Assembly: GCA_040752295.1 (NCBI GenBank)
Contig: JBFMFE010000238.1
Span: 1 to 5,158, forward strand
Direction of reading: 5' to 3'
Source of the DNA: JBFMFE01 sp040752295
GTDB taxonomy: Bacteria; UBP15; UBA6099; JBFMBQ01
Length of the DNA stretch: 5,158 nt
Part shown: positions 5,088-5,158 of the stretch, piece after piece
How the letters are laid out: every line of letters starts with the position of its first letter
Position numbering within the stretch: the stretch's first letter is position 1
The notes under the pieces: model-generated
Database searches by the model: none
What the model was told of the DNA's origin: nothing
Seen by the model: only the letters and a program-made list of their open reading frames with translations
Position numbers and translations under genes: made by a program

Positions 5088-5158
5088 ATGAGGATTGTGC
5101 CCGGGAGACGGTTTTTGTGGTGTTTCGCGCTTCCGTTTCTTTTTTTTGTTGTGGGGAG
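5088..5158 (+). CDS. Start of a probable exported or membrane protein, cut by window edge
   Basis: Twenty-three codons are visible. The product begins MRIVPGRRFLWC and continues with a hydrophobic stretch (about residues 9-23, FLWCFALPFLFFVVG) behind a basic N-terminus (R2, R7, R8), as in a Sec signal peptide or signal anchor. In-frame TAA at 5079-5081 makes this ATG the first possible start. No clear SD precedes it, and a -10-like TAAAAT lies eight bases upstream, so it may be leaderless. It is divergent from rbsB. Function cannot be told from this fragment; too little is visible to exclude a chance ORF, but the signal-like pattern favours a real gene. Confidence 0.5.
   Translation, partial: MRIVPGRRFLWCFALPFLFFVVG

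Noticed and set aside
5088..5120. Twin-arginine export signal in the gene at 5088
   Set aside because: The Arg pair is followed directly by FL without the residue between them that the twin-arginine consensus has, and the preceding Ser/Thr is absent; a Sec signal or anchor fits better.

Overview
The window reads as a piece of chromosome from a GC-rich bacterium. Start regions look like sigma-70 promoters with Shine-Dalgarno (SD) sites, and one product is a lipoprotein. I cannot name a phylum from the sequence. The + strand is strongly G-rich over C everywhere, whichever strand the gene lies on. Minus-strand genes therefore use C-ending codons and the plus-strand gene uses G-ending codons. The simplest explanation is strong replication-strand skew, with + as the leading strand.

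Layout: (1) Bases 1-1746, minus strand: the first 582 codons of a FadN-type bifunctional 3-hydroxyacyl-CoA dehydrogenase/enoyl-CoA hydratase (fatty acid beta-oxidation), running off the left edge. (2) Bases 1747-2175: a 429-base intergenic region. It holds two candidate promoters for fadN, a CRP-like palindrome, short direct repeats, a possible 27-codon small ORF, two small hairpins, and a promoter for the next gene. (3) Bases 2176-2826, plus strand: a 216-residue soluble, charged, helical protein that I do not recognise. (4) Bases 2827-2935: the convergent gap, with one weak hairpin. (5) Bases 2936-3877 and 3987-4919, minus strand: an RbsC-type sugar ABC permease and, upstream of it, an RbsB-type lipoprotein binding protein. 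They form a two-gene unit read right to left from a good promoter at 4960-4989. (6) Bases 4929-5087: a divergent intergenic region with a very G-rich tract. (7) Bases 5088-5158, plus strand: the first 23 codons of a gene starting with a hydrophobic signal or membrane segment.

The binding protein should capture a sugar-like ligand outside the membrane and deliver it to the permease. The RbsA-type ATPase that would power import is not in the window, although there is space around the pair where it would normally be found. FadN would oxidise fatty acyl-CoA intermediates. No direct pathway link between FadN and the transporter is visible.

I see no CRISPR array, transposase, phage gene, tRNA or rRNA, and no convincing new multi-gene system. 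The points most worth a second look are the strand-locked base composition, the layered regulatory region before fadN, the ATPase-less transporter pair, the unrecognised 216-residue protein with an SD-less start, and the repeat between the two transporter genes.
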